From: Aquila chrysaetos chrysaetos | Lineage: Eukaryota > Chordata > Aves > Accipitriformes > Accipitridae | Length of the DNA stretch: 64,000 nucleotides | Direction: 5' to 3' | NCBI RefSeq assembly: GCF_900496995.4 | Contig: NC_044020.1 | Location: 15,456,001-15,520,000, forward strand | Shown: positions 13,900-24,529 of the stretch, one piece after another | Layout of the letters: every line of letters starts with the position of its first letter | How positions within the stretch are numbered: position 1 is the stretch's first letter | Made by a program: the position numbers and the translations under genes | Notes under the pieces: generated by a model | Seen by the model: only the letters and a program-made list of their open reading frames with translations | Databases searched by the model: none | What the model was told of the DNA's origin: nothing

Positions 13900-14480
13900 A
13901 AAATAAATATATAAATGCACTACTTTTGTACTAATACTAGTTTTTAATCTCTTCTTGTTTCTATGAAGTCTGAATGAGATTTTCAAAATTGAATAATAAT
14001 TTGATCCGTTAATCTTTTGAAGCTAGTAATTTTATTTTCCCCTCTTTGCAGTCTCTGAGGCTCGCAAATGAATAGAGCTTCATTACTGGAGTCTGCATTT
14101 AATAACCATTATCCATTATCTTGTAATTAAGACTCCCTGTAACGAATCATGAGGACAATGCAAAAATACATAGTACATTTCTTTAATGAACTGGAAAATG
14201 TTCATCTTGTTCTATTTAGTAATGAGTTGCTGAATAGTCGTTAAATCCACTGGAGAATAGAGCTAGATGGATTTTGAAGACTATCTTGAGTTTGTGGTTA
14301 ATCTATTAGAATTAAAATTTCATCTTCTATTTTTATCAACAGCTGATTAGAAGTCATTCTGTTTGACCAAATTGATTAGAAGACCATATACAAGGGCAGC
14401 TGTTGTTTAATGAAAGTTTTTAATGAAACTGTACCATAGAGACTTGTAATTATAAGACTTATAAAAGCTTTGACTTACCT
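13900..14480. other. AT-rich block, possible conserved noncoding element
   Basis: This intronic block is rich in TAAT-type cores (for example TTGTAATTAA near 14120) and has no recognisable repeat family, open frame or simple-sequence structure. Such composition is common in vertebrate developmental enhancers, but also in ordinary AT-rich intron. Conservation cannot be seen from one sequence, so this is only a marked candidate. Confidence 0.2.
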
Positions 14481-14882
14481 TATACTAGAAAAAATGAAAA
14501 GTATTGCACTGAAGGACTTTAAGTGTTACATTTCGAAAGGGAAATTAAAAATATAATTTAGCGATGTTGAAGTTTCACTTCCACTGTTACTTGTTTTAAT
14601 GTGACTATCAGATGTCCGTAGTGTCTCTCTGGAAGGGAGTAGTTCTGAAATATGTAACTCAATTGTCTGTCCTATGTGCTTCGTTCTTTGCAAAGCTCAA
14701 TCAACTATTAATTGCCTCTTTTGCACATTGCACTTTCTCTGGAGTTAGAACTTTTTTCGCAAATAACTGTTTCTCTTTAGAATGGGAATTGTCATAGGAG
14801 GGTGCAATTTAACCACCAGTGGGCTGAGTTAGTGCCTAGACAGGAAGCCTACAGAGAAAACCATGATCTTACAAGACACAAT

Positions 14883-14920
14883 GTTAGTGATACCTTTCGG
14901 TTAGTGATACCTTTCGGTTA
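14883..14920. repeat. 17-bp perfect tandem duplication
   Basis: The unit GTTAGTGATACCTTTCG occurs twice in direct tandem at 14883-14899 and 14900-14916, followed by the first four bases of a third copy. The two units are identical, which suggests a recent slippage or duplication event. Confidence 0.97.
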
Positions 14921-16273
14921 TGTTTAAATCACAGGACGCAGAAACATGCCTGGCTTTGTCTTAACTTCCCATCAGGCTGAGACCTACCTGCGTGCCCATC
15001 AGCTGTGTCGTCAGGAAGACAGGTCACTGCAGTGTGCCACAGCACACCGTCAAAATGTAGTCTAGGCAGCTCTAGCTTAAGCCAGTAGTGAAACTTTCCT
15101 TGCTTACTCTAGGGGATGTTGTAGAGGCATCATCATTCAAATGAGAGACAAAATGGACCCTAAGCCAAATTTGAAGTGGAAGCAGATGCAGTTCCAATTG
15201 ACTGAAGTGGATGATGCACTACTACATGATATTTGAATTATCCCTCTTCTTCTCCCGATTACTTTTGATAATTAATGATCCCACTGTACACCTTTTCTAA
15301 GAAGTAGGTTTCCAGGGATGAAGTGCGCCCTAATGCAATTAAAGAAGTTTTGTCATTGTATTGTGTCAGCGCAGGATCATACGCTGCAAGGCAAATTTTT
15401 TGGTTAGTTTCTTAGTTTTCTGTTATATTGTGCTGCAGGATTCATTTTAAGGCAACCCAGAGCAGCAAGAATGCAGAAGAACACTACACAAGTATTCGGG
15501 ACAGGCAGTGGAGAATATTGTTCACGAGTGAGAAACCAGAAAAAAAATAAGCCAAAGCTAACTCTCCTTCTTTAAATAACACAGGTGTTTTGGCCTTGTT
15601 ACTGCATTATATCAGACCATGGATTTAAGTAGAGTAATTTGCAATGCTACAATTGCAAAATGCATAAGAAGGGAGTTTTTCCCCCTGTTTACAGTATTAC
15701 ACAGCTGTTTCGTAAATACACATGGGATTTCTTTTCTTTCACTTTAAACAGCTGCGGGAGATACAATACTAGACTGTCATATGTGAGACTAAATAGATGC
15801 AAAGTTAAATTAAAAGAAATGATGAAAATTTCTATTCAGAAAGATCCTTGTGGAAATATCAAAATGTTGATTTAGAAGCAAAATTTATTCAGAGGACATA
15901 ATTTCCATTATTGTGGTTAGTCAGACACATTCCTATTAATGTATATATACTCACATATTGAGTGTCTGTAGAGGAGCATATATTATATTGGACTGTCCTG
16001 AAGATTTGTTGGTTTGATAGCTAGAGCAAAGAATTAAGAGCTGGGATGTTCATTTAGCTGCTGGGGTGTCTGACTTGCTCTGAAACTGGATGGGTATCAT
16101 CTTCCTGCTCTAGCCTCGACCAGAGCAAGGTTAGCACTGACACCATGGGTACATGTAAAGGAATGCTTCATAATTGCTGTGAAGCATGCGGACATCTTTG
16201 GAGAGTGTGAACTATGTATGTGCAGAGTGGCTCTTGTTCTAAAACTACCATAAAGCTTTTTACTTCCTTTCAG

Positions 16274-16386
16274 GTTCTGATTTTATAAAGACATCTACAG
16301 GAAAGGAGGTGGAAAATGCGACCTTTCCAGTCGGAATAGTCATGATGCGAGCCATTAGAGAATTCTACTGGCAAACTGGCAACAAG
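16274..16386 (+). CDS. DERA: DERA exon with Schiff-base lysine (third from last)
   Basis: This is an internal coding exon of deoxyribose-phosphate aldolase, a cytosolic class I aldolase that cleaves 2-deoxyribose-5-phosphate to glyceraldehyde-3-phosphate and acetaldehyde in deoxynucleoside breakdown. The 113 bases start in phase 1 (the glycine codon is completed by the previous exon) and end at a codon boundary. They encode about 38 residues beginning GSDFIKTSTGK and ending FYWQTGNK. The lysine of FIKTSTG is the Schiff-base residue of the family. Splice sites are canonical: a pyrimidine tract with CAG at 16271-16273, and AAG|GTAATT at the 3' side. As I remember the human protein, this corresponds to residues around 213-250, with roughly seven substitutions, all compatible with an intact enzyme. 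Earlier exons lie left of the window. Confidence 0.97.
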
Positions 16387-16699
16387 GTAATTCTCACTAC
16401 CTTTATAAAAATTAACCAAACAGGCTCACTCAGAAAGACATCAGACTGTAATAGTTTCAAAACACAGAACATATAAATCCACATACATTAGCTTCCGTGA
16501 CTATATGAGCAATAGGTAATGGGACTTCTCTCTTGTATTCCTCATTTGATTTGCTAATATTTAGAAAAAAAAGGTGGCACTTTTGGCTTTCCTCCCTTGA
16601 GTAACTCTTACTTCATTCCCTAAAAGCTCACGCAATCTTGATGCATGCCCTGCTGCACTTGGGTTTGAGTTGTGTTTCACCATTTAAGGTATTTAAATG

Positions 16700-16865
16700 G
16701 TCATCTCCGTTAATAACAGGGCAAATCTCAAGCTGACAGTGACTGGCATACTCCCATAAACCTCAGTGGAGCTATACAGGTTTATAGCCATCAAGAGTCT
16801 GTCCAGTGTACACAACTGTGTTTTCTGACTTTGTTCTCCCAGCCCAAGGGATAAATTCTGCTCTT
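16700..16865. repeat. Decayed ancient palindromic repeat
   Basis: Motifs in order (GGGCAAATCTCAAGCTGACA, CTCCCATAAACCTCAGTGGAG, CAGGTTTATAGCC, then GGGATAAATTCTGCTCT) resemble an old sauropsid or amniote interspersed repeat whose centre reads 'CTCCATTGACTTCAATGGAG'. Here the centre is still partly self-complementary (CTCCCAT...GTGGAG). The family assignment comes from memory of crocodilian, turtle and bird genomes and I cannot give an exact repeat name. Confidence 0.4.
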
Positions 16866-18643
16866 TCCTCCCTTGCCAGAGGGCCTTTCCAAGGGGACAA
16901 GAAGGCAGATCCAGTTGGATCCTGTTGTCTGGGATGGAGGGAGGGAGGGACATGGGCCAGAAGAACATTATGTCCTGGTACACAACATTTATCCGTCAGG
17001 TCACTGTCAAGTGAGGTCAGTGGAGACAAGGAGCAGGGGGGAGTGTGTGGCATACCCAGTGATGAACTATCTGTGCATCCGTCCTTGCGCTGAAGCAGTG
17101 AGAAAGGAGGAGTTTATCCAGGAGGGCTTAAGCCACCTCTCACCTCCTTTATCCACAGGCAAGTGGGGGCTGCCAGTTAGATCTGATGCTAGCGTTCAGC
17201 AGTGGGCTTTGTCCTCACTTGCAGCCTCAGGGAAGGAAACCATATCTCTAGCTAAGACCCTCTCCCCATTTCTGGGTCAACCTTCTGTCCTCTCCAGCTC
17301 ACCCTTCTGTCCCTTCTGCAGGTGGCCTTTCAAGGTATGATGTTAGGACATGGGATGAGCAGTGGAATAGGGGCTGAGATGGCTTCAGGGGCTGTTGGAG
17401 CTTGAGGAGCATGTGACAGCAGGTTAGATGTGTGTCCATCTGCTCTCTGTAGTCATCTAGATGAGGCCAGCGTGGATCCTTGGGCTGTCCTTACTCCTCC
17501 CTTCCCCACCCTGCATCTCTGCCATGCAACAACTCTGATAATCTTGCTTCTGTGGGAGCGTTGTCACTGCTGCCAACCTGAGGCAGATCCCTGGGGCTGG
17601 CTGACTCACCTCGGCACCCGTGCGGCTTGCAGGAGCTGTGTGCCGGGTTGGGCTCTGCTGCATTAACAGAGCTTTGTACCTATAATTGGATATAAATGTT
17701 GAATTCACCTTTTGCTTTAAAAGGATGCATTCATGGTATAAAATGTGTTATTAAGAATGAGTGCTTATGTCTGTGTGCCTGTGTGTGTCAGTGAATTAGA
17801 TGTAAACTGACTTTATGTGTTTTTATTAACTGAAGACAATATTATCAATGACAAGAGATTTCTAAATGGTTTCTTTAACAAACTAATTTTGCGGCTGTAG
17901 GGATGCTTTCTAGCAAGGAGTTGGCTGGGAAAAACAGGTTAATACAGAAATTAAACTTCTTCGAGGAAAGGAACAAGTTGCAGAGTAACATTTATTGAAT
18001 GATAAGCTGTGGTGGTGATATGAAAAGTGTGCAATATAATGGGAAATAATCTTTTCCTGTCATTATTGAAGGACATACATAAATTGGTTTTTCTGTTGGG
18101 AAAACCTCCAATCCAGAAAAACTTATTACTTTTAATAATATAAGGTGAAGAGAAAATTCTTGAGGAGATGAACTTATTAAGCAAAATAATGAAATGCTGT
18201 GAAACAGCAGGAAAGTGGTAGCTGGACTTTGTACTGCTCTTGAATTAAATTCCACCCCTAGCCCCCCCTTCCTTTTTGCGTTTTTATGGCAGTCAGATGT
18301 GCCGTTTGGAAAGCTGGTAAAGGGAGGAGAGGACAGGCTTGTCTTTGTCAGCTTTTTTGCAAAGAAAAGAGCTTTCAGAATTTGCTAAAAGGGGAAGGAA
18401 TTCTGCATGGTGTTTTTAATTCTCTTATTAACTCTATTTTACTTGGTTTTGCCACAGATTATCTCAAAGAGCTGTGATAGTTCTAGCAAGAAATCTAAAT
18501 TTGAATTTCATTAGAATTTCTCTTCCTGAGGGAAAAGACATTCCCACAATTTTAATTTATTGTCTAGAAGATGTTTTTCCAGTTGCTGTGGTTTAAATTC
18601 CTTTTGGAAATCTAATATTAACAGATGTATGCATACACTCACG

Positions 18644-18664
18644 CATCCATCCACCCATCCATCC
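18644..18664. repeat. ATCC-type tetranucleotide microsatellite
   Basis: About five CATC/ATCC units with one variant (CCCA) form a short tetranucleotide repeat inside the intron. Confidence 0.85.
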
Positions 18665-20069
18665 ACAAAAACACAGACTTCGTGTTTTGGATTTGTAAAG
18701 CTTTTCCTGTTATTGTTCTTTATAATCTTATTCGAAATATGCTGTTATCACAGTGCTTCAGTGTGAGAGAAGGATTTATTCTGTGTTTGTCCTGAAATCA
18801 CGATAAAAAAAAAATTACCAAACACATTTAAAAACAGATACTTTTTGATTCCAGTTTTATATCCATAAGGTACAAAGAAATCCTCAATGCAGTGAGGTTT
18901 CGGGAACATATATACAGAAATCAGGACAATAATTCTTGCAGAAGGAGGCTGATGGGAAGGAGTACCCAAGGTAAAGGTTTATGGCAGAGGGGAATGTAGA
19001 AAGAATCACTGTGTGTTACTGTACAGATTGTTCAGATTTAATTTTTTTTTTTTATGCGGAAACACTTTTTCCTAATTCGCCTTGTTTTTCAAGAGTTTAG
19101 TAAACTGCTGCAGGCCAACATTTTGGCTAATGCAGGTGACAAAATTTTTGATGAGGGATTTGATAGCTGCGTGTCACAAGCTCTGTCTCAGAATGAGATG
19201 CATTTAAATGGCATGTAACCAAAAGACTGGCATTAGGGGTGCTTGCCAAGTCACCTCAGTGCTGGCTCTGCACAGCAGGTTGATCATGGGATTCAAGACA
19301 TGCTCAGAGATAGGTTTTTCTTGGCGTGTGTGCCTCTACGTACATGGCAGTTCACCTGACCAAATATAACATGTATCTCACATCAAGTGACCGAAAGCAT
19401 ATCCACCATGTGTTGGGAGAGAAGTTTTGCAGTTCCTGTGAAGCACAAAACTTTCAATTTTTGGTAAAGACAGACCTAATTTAATTCCCATTTGGGAAAT
19501 TTTAGTGAAAATTAAACCTCTGATAGGTTTGAATGTACAGCCCAATCATGTGTAACTGTGGTGTACAGGCTTTTTATGAAGTACAGCCATCTCTCACTGC
19601 TCTCCACATGAGCCAGCTGCCTCACGTGCTTTATTTCAGCATCTTTAGTGTTATGTTATTGCATGTATATTTGTTGTTACACATTTGGAATTAGATTGTG
19701 ACGTGGGCAGTAGGTAATACACACATATCCCAGGTCCTGCCTAAATCCCTTGGGCTAATATGTGCTATGGGCAAAGTGCTCCCATTAGACCTCCAACCCA
19801 GCTCCTGAGAAAGTGCACTGGGGTCAAAAGTATTACTCCCTCAGTTGCTGTCCCTCGGGATGAAAATGTTAACTTTCGCAGTGATGACTGAGGCTTGATA
19901 GCTCTCAGCACTAGTCCAGAGCTTTACTGTTTGCAGTCAGATACTTACCGAGTGGAGTTGTTACATACACCACAGGCACTTTGAGACTGCTGGTGTACAA
20001 ATGCTGATTGCTCTTCTAGGGTTGCTGATGAATGAAAATGTGTATTGCACTTCTTTTTTCTATATAAAG

Positions 20070-20219
20070 GTTGGATTTAAACCTGCTGGGGGCATTCGGA
20101 CGGCAAAAGAAGCTATTACTTGGCTTATGCTGGTGAAGGAGGAACTGGGAGTGGAATGGCTAACACCAGAGCTCTTTCGCCTGGGTGCCAGTAGTTTGCT
20201 GGAAGACATTGAGAAACAG
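20070..20219 (+). CDS. DERA: DERA penultimate coding exon
   Basis: This exon has exactly 150 bases and is phase 0 at both ends, encoding 50 residues from VGFKPAGGIR to LLEDIEKQ. The lysine in GFKPAGGI is the second conserved active-site lysine of the aldolase, which tunes the acidity of the Schiff-base lysine in the previous exon. The GGIR stretch helps form the phosphate-binding region. The remainder is the last helix-rich part of the TIM barrel. The donor is CAG|GTTAGT. The acceptor is somewhat weak: the pyrimidine run TTCTTTTTTC is separated from AAG by an AT-rich spacer. Frame and length agree with the human protein as I remember it, without indels. Confidence 0.97.
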
Positions 20220-21996
20220 GTTAGTTGTTAATGGTTTTCGGCTTGGTGGAGAGAAAAAGTAATCTTCCTAAACGTGCTGGCTTACTGTTTTTGCAGAATA
20301 TGCTTTTTGGTGCTCTTTAAAAGATAGTAGAACATACATCTAATTCATTATTAACGTCAGGTTCACTTCCAGCCCAGTATTTCTTTAAATTTGGCCTGTC
20401 ATTACAGACGTCTGGGACCCTGATATTCCAGCAGCTGGCAATTGCCTGGGCCAGGTTTGCAATGCAGTAAGCAAAGAGGCTCAGTGTACATATACGGATG
20501 GAGTCTTTTGCAAATGCATGGTAGTGCACTCCCCTGAACTCCTAGATGTTGCCAGTTCAGCTGGCCCTCAAAATACCTCACAGACCCTTTGTGTCACTGT
20601 GCTGCAACTGTTCACAATATATTTCCATGCTGTGGAGAAAGTCACGTCTCATCCTACATATGGTACTGCTGATAGAGAAGTTTTTACATATTGATTATTT
20701 CCTGGGGAAGAAAAGCAATTGCCTCCTACAAAGCCTCATTTTTCTAATTGCTTTTATTTTTGTGCAGGCTGGTTGCTGTGTTTCCTGGCAGACAAATAGT
20801 GTATGAGGTGCAGTGGCAATGTGTAGTTCCTGGTGGGAAGAAGGATTCTGACCTATCTACCCATGTCCTACCTCACTGGCACAGGGTATCAGACCCAAAG
20901 GATACAGCATAGTTGAGAACAGTGTAGTGTCATAGGAACTACTAAACCATTGGGGCTGCTGAACTTCACTCCGATGTTCATTAAACCCAGGAGATGAGGT
21001 GATAATTAGCTTTAACCAAGATAAAAGTTTGAGAGTCCTTGTGCTGTTGCTGCTGGTGGGAGAACATGAGATGTAGGGGATTTGGGGGAGGAAAAAAGCA
21101 TTGGTCTGTTCCTTTTCCCCACCATTCCTAGCAACTGAAATGCTGACATGTCTTAAGAAATATAGAACAGCTGAGAGATGTCAGGTGAATATTCGTGACT
21201 GTTGAAAACCCCTGGCTCACTCCTGCAATGAGAATAATATTGGCTTGCTTCATTGCCAGACTGCCTCTGCCTCACTCTTGACCTAAAATCATGTCCCTGG
21301 TTATGACAAAGCAGCATGAGCTTTCTTGTTGCCACTGCCATTGCTGCTGAGTCTTACAACACAGCCAGTGATTGTGTCGCACAATTTGTTCTGATTTCTT
21401 AAGGGTGGCATCCTTTTATCTGCCAGAGATTGCACAAATGCCCCCGTCATGACCAAAGCTCTGCTATACTGTCCCATCTAAAAACATGTAAGATAAAATG
21501 TCCCAATCATTATATTCGGTAAAACAAACAGGTATTTAAAAAAAGCCAAACAAACATAGAAAATGGGGAGAACACTCCCCCACCCCCAAGACAGTACAGT
21601 TAAAAGAATAGTTTGAAATGAGCCTTATAAAAGCATAAGCAATTTTGGATACTTTGAATATCACAAAATAATACTGAAATTGTCAAAACCAGATTACAGG
21701 GAGAGTAAATCATTGTCTTCTACCTAGCTGTTTTTGAAAGCTTAGTTGAAAGCAACAAGAGTCTTTGCTTTTTTCTTTTTTTCCAAGCAAAGCAGCAAGA
21801 GGCCTTAGTTCAGATCCTATAAACAAATATACAGAGGTATATTACAACATATTTTATGTGCACGCGTGCGCGCACACACACACACAAACGAATATCTATC
21901 ATCTTCATCTGGCATGCCTTTAATTTGTTACTTCCTTGACACTTTGAGATTTATATTCATATATAATTCCATCATAAATTTTCTTTTTTCTTGCAG
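20220..21996 (+). other. DERA last intron
   Basis: This is a 1,777-bp intron from GTTAGT to the strong acceptor TTCTTTTTTCTTGCAG. It contains a 32-bp alternating purine-pyrimidine tract about 110 bp upstream of the acceptor. No exon, RNA gene or recognisable transposon is seen. Confidence 0.9.
21855..21886. repeat. Alternating purine-pyrimidine (CA/CG) tract
   Basis: A strictly alternating pyrimidine-purine run of 32 bases mixes TG, CG and CA steps, with a CG-rich core GCGTGCGCGC followed by (CA)n. This composition favours left-handed Z-DNA. It lies about 110 bp upstream of the final DERA acceptor. Confidence 0.9.
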
Positions 21997-22053
21997 ATTT
22001 TCTATCATGTGACTGGCTCTTATGCACTTCAGCATGACCTGGCAATGGCTTAG
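21997..22053 (+). CDS. DERA: DERA last coding exon and stop
   Basis: The final 57 coding bases encode 18 residues, IFYHVTGSYALQHDLAMA, and a TAG stop. They follow a strong acceptor (TTCTTTTTTCTTGCAG) and keep the frame of the previous exon. The human protein, as I remember it, also has 18 residues here (IYHHVTGRYAAYHDLPMS), so the C-terminus has the normal length. The C-terminal tail of DERA enzymes folds over the substrate phosphate region. The very end differs from human (AMA in place of PMS). The exon is too short to be found as an open frame by length alone. Confidence 0.95.
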   Translation: MFYHVTGSYALQHDLAMA

Positions 22054-22599
22054 ACACAAAATCAACTCAGGATTACTTTTACAAAAGAGGTCTTTAAGCC
22101 AACAGCATTCAGAAGTCTTCTGACAACCAAGTGCATATGGTAGAATTAAAGGCCTAATTCTCCCTTCTTCATATTTTATAGTATTTAAAAATATGCTCAA
22201 GCCTGCTGGTTGTACTTGATCCAAAAGCAGAAAAAATGGTAATTCTGAAATAGTTAAATAGTTAATTCTTACAGATTTGCCAAGTTAATCTTGCAAAGTC
22301 TTCCTCAGACCAGCCTGAAAAGCTTATTAATGGCAACACTGAAATACTATGAAAAAGATTTAGGTGGCCTGGTAACACTTTGCAGTCGCAGAATATGAAA
22401 TATCTATGGAATGTTTCAGATTGCTAATTAAGAGCTACAGATCTTGGAATAGCTTTCCATTCACCTCAGACAAAATCTTCTGCCACAGATGTGTTGCACT
22501 GTTAATTGTTATGTTGATTCAGTTTCAAGCATTGTAACCTGAGAAAATGAAACCTGGCTATTACTTTCTTTTATAAAATGTCTCTGTAGCAAAAAACCC

Positions 22600-22615
22600 T
22601 TTTTTTTTTTTTTTT
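22600..22615. repeat. Poly(T) run, 16 T
   Basis: A mononucleotide run of 16 T is followed by a second interrupted T stretch. It lies about 50 bp before the distal candidate poly(A) signal of DERA. Confidence 0.9.
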
Positions 22616-22639
22616 ATTTTTTCCCCCAAACTTGGGCAC

Positions 22640-22820
22640 AGACATCCATATTTAGACCCTTGAATAAAGGTGGCTTGATTTCTAGAACAGCTGAGTATCC
22701 ACAGTTTCTCCTGAAGTTAATGGGAGCTCTGGGTGATCAGAACAACTGAAAATCAAGCAGCCTCTATATAGGTGCCTAACTATGCATTCAGGGGCCTATT
22801 TTTAGGCATTTTACTCTTAA
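22640..22820. repeat. Ancient sauropsid-type interspersed repeat
   Basis: The order of motifs (TAGAACAGCTGAGTATCCAC, TTAATGGGAGCTCTGGGTG, ACTGAAAATCAAGC, TAGGTGCCTAACTATG, TTTTTAGGCATTTT) matches an old repeat I associate with turtle, crocodilian and bird genomes, in which 'GAAAATCAGGCC' and 'AGGTGCCTAAATATGG' blocks follow one another. The centre is partly palindromic. The family name is not certain. Confidence 0.5.
22663..22668 (+). terminator. Candidate distal DERA poly(A) signal
   Basis: This is a canonical AATAAA hexamer on the + strand 610 bases past the stop, with a short G/T-rich stretch just after it. It is the first canonical hexamer I noticed downstream of the stop codon. It sits at the border of an old repeat (22640-22820). 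Confidence 0.5.
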
Positions 22821-24033
22821 AATTTTAGTCTAACTTGCTTAGAAGCTCCCATTCCTGTCTCCTGTCATTTTAAAACACATTCATGCAAATCTTTCCATTT
22901 TAGTGTAGGGGGGTTTGATTGTCAGTTTGGAGGTGTCACTGCTGTGCTGGCTGAACTTCAACTTTGCCATTCTAAAAGCAATTCTTTAATTTAAAAGGTG
23001 ATTTGAATTGTGTCCTATATGGGGTTTACAGCTTTAATGTAAAAAGTACTTTTCTCAGAGCACATTAAGAATAATACCGAAATCATCAACACCTTTTGAA
23101 TATCAGACTGGAGCTAGTAGATTCATTACTTCAGAACTGCATTCTGCTCACTAACCAGAGTTGTACTAAAAACTTAATTATCTTATCATCATGACTTGTC
23201 TCGCTGACTTAAGTAGGTCTCATCAGGGAAGTAAGAGGAGGAGGATTTTGCTGTAAATCAAACTACAAGGTACATTTATTACAAAAAGATCTGTGCTTCA
23301 TAAAGATAATAACTCAGTTATTTATCCGGTTATACCACCTGAATCACTAGTGCTCTACAAAACACCTTGGACAGATAGGAAAGCTGAATAGGGAAAAAAA
23401 AATACCACAGAAACAACATATACAGAAACCAAAATCCTATATGTAGTGCTCAGTACTAAAAATAGGCCTTAGTTTCCCAGGAAGTAGTTCATCCAAGGCT
23501 CTCAGCCTTTTTCTGGTTTAGGTCTCAACACAGAAAATGAGGCTGAGCTGTGACTTTATTTTCATACGTTTGTTTACCTGGAAAGTGGCCTTTTTTGCAC
23601 AGGTTTTCCTTCTGATTTCACTGCCAGTTTCTTGAAGGAAAAATCCAGTGCCTGTTTGCATATTTAGACGAAACTTGTGCTGCTGAGCTTTCAGAAATAC
23701 AGAGCCCGTTATATGAAGTCAGCTCCCGCTAGGTGCTTGCCACATTGACCCTCTGCCATGCCCTCCCAGCAACTGCACACTGGATTTCGGTGCTGTTTAG
23801 CTCTAGCCATATAAATGTTAGAGTGTATTTCAATACTTTCATAATAGAAAGATTCACCTCGCTTGCAAAGTACACTTTTTTGTTGTTGGTTGTCTTTTGG
23901 ACATTTAGGGCGAAGATAGAAGCTATTTTTTGGAGATGCTTTAGTTTTTAGGTGAAGGACTGTGTGTAGTTCCTTAAAATTAATGAAGGTCCAACTTTAC
24001 CACCTAACTATTTAATGGGAGTACCTCTGAGAA
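22821..24033. other. Intergenic, no feature seen
   Basis: This is AT-rich sequence beyond the DERA 3' end. There is no recognisable open frame, transposon or RNA gene; short A- and T-runs only. Confidence 0.6.
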
Positions 24034-24327
24034 CTACCTCACTGTTTCCACAGGAGCTACGTGTTGATTAATGAACTTGCTAGGAGGAATTGTGTATTTC
24101 TGTTGAGGGTCCCCCTTAGTTTTGATGTGCACATGGGCTGCTGCTGGTTGCTTTGTTTCAGAGGGAACAGGCTCCATTTGCAGAGGGAGAGGTTTGGCTT
24201 CCTGAAAGGTTGAAGATAGCCACTTCCCTTTTCCATGAACGTTACGAACACACCAATGTGAAATACCATGCAACTCCAAGCCAACCAGTGTTTTGGGAGA
24301 AGCTGGACGGGGAAGTAGTTTAAACAT
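24034..24327 (-). other. Unrecognised 97-codon open frame with ATG and upstream acceptor
   Basis: I do not recognise a family. Reading the minus strand, a sequence ending in TAAAATTACAG resembles a splice acceptor and lies about 14 bases before an ATG at 24327. The frame then runs 97 codons to a TAG. The peptide is rich in Pro, Lys and Gln and has no transmembrane segment or domain I can name. A GC- and CpG-rich block starts about 200 bp upstream on the same strand, where a first exon could lie. It does not match the human SLC15A5 sequence as I remember it. It may be a chance frame, or an exon of a lineage-specific or noncoding transcript convergent to DERA. Confidence 0.2.
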
Positions 24328-24529
24328 TTTTCTGTTGAAACCTGTAATTTTAGGGGGAAAAAAAGAAGAAACGTAAAAGTAACAGAATCTGCAAACACCT
24401 TCAAATAAAGGTGATTCTGGTTTTGGGGTGGGTTTTGTTTTTCGAGGAACAAGCAGAAGGCTCAGTGTTACAGAGTGACTGGTTGTTAACTTCTCTGTGA
24501 CTCAAGTGAGTTGTATTCATATTATCTGT

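Larger units (their letters stand above)
8449..16273 (+). other. DERA intron, continued to exon acceptor
   Basis: This is noncoding sequence between the CR1 element and the first DERA exon of the window. It contains two old SINE-like remnants (about 10.5 and 12.6 kb), a GGT microsatellite, a 17-bp tandem duplication and an AT-rich block at 13.9-14.5 kb that may be conserved regulatory DNA. Short open frames here (for example around 10.0-10.3 kb on both strands) overlap each other and show no recognisable domain. The intron ends in a pyrimidine-rich acceptor with CAG at 16271-16273. Confidence 0.75.
16387..20069 (+). other. DERA intron between last-but-two and last-but-one exons
   Basis: This is a 3,683-bp intron bounded by GTAATT and a TTCTTTTTTC tract with a TATATAAAG acceptor. 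It contains a decayed ancient palindromic repeat near its start, a GC-richer stretch at 16.8-17.7 kb whose overlapping open frames on both strands show no domain, and an ATCC-type microsatellite at 18.64 kb. No other exon is recognised. Confidence 0.85.
22054..22690 (+). other. Probable DERA 3' UTR
   Basis: Noncoding sequence directly follows the DERA stop codon. Two candidate cleavage signals are present: a variant ATTAAA at 22145-22150 and a canonical AATAAA at 22663-22668, the latter followed by a GT-containing GGTGGCTTGATT stretch. Which one is used cannot be decided from sequence; the right boundary assumes the distal site. A 16-T run lies in the distal half. Confidence 0.55.

Noticed and set aside
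16806..17340. Open frames on both strands in the DERA intron
   Set aside because: They lie between two well-defined DERA exons, overlap each other in opposite strands, include a decayed repeat, and have no recognisable domain or splice context.
24057..24452. 131-codon minus-strand frame overlapping 24034-24327
   Set aside because: Different frame from the ATG-initiated candidate; hydrophobic and Phe-rich from antisense of A-rich DNA, with no family resemblance.
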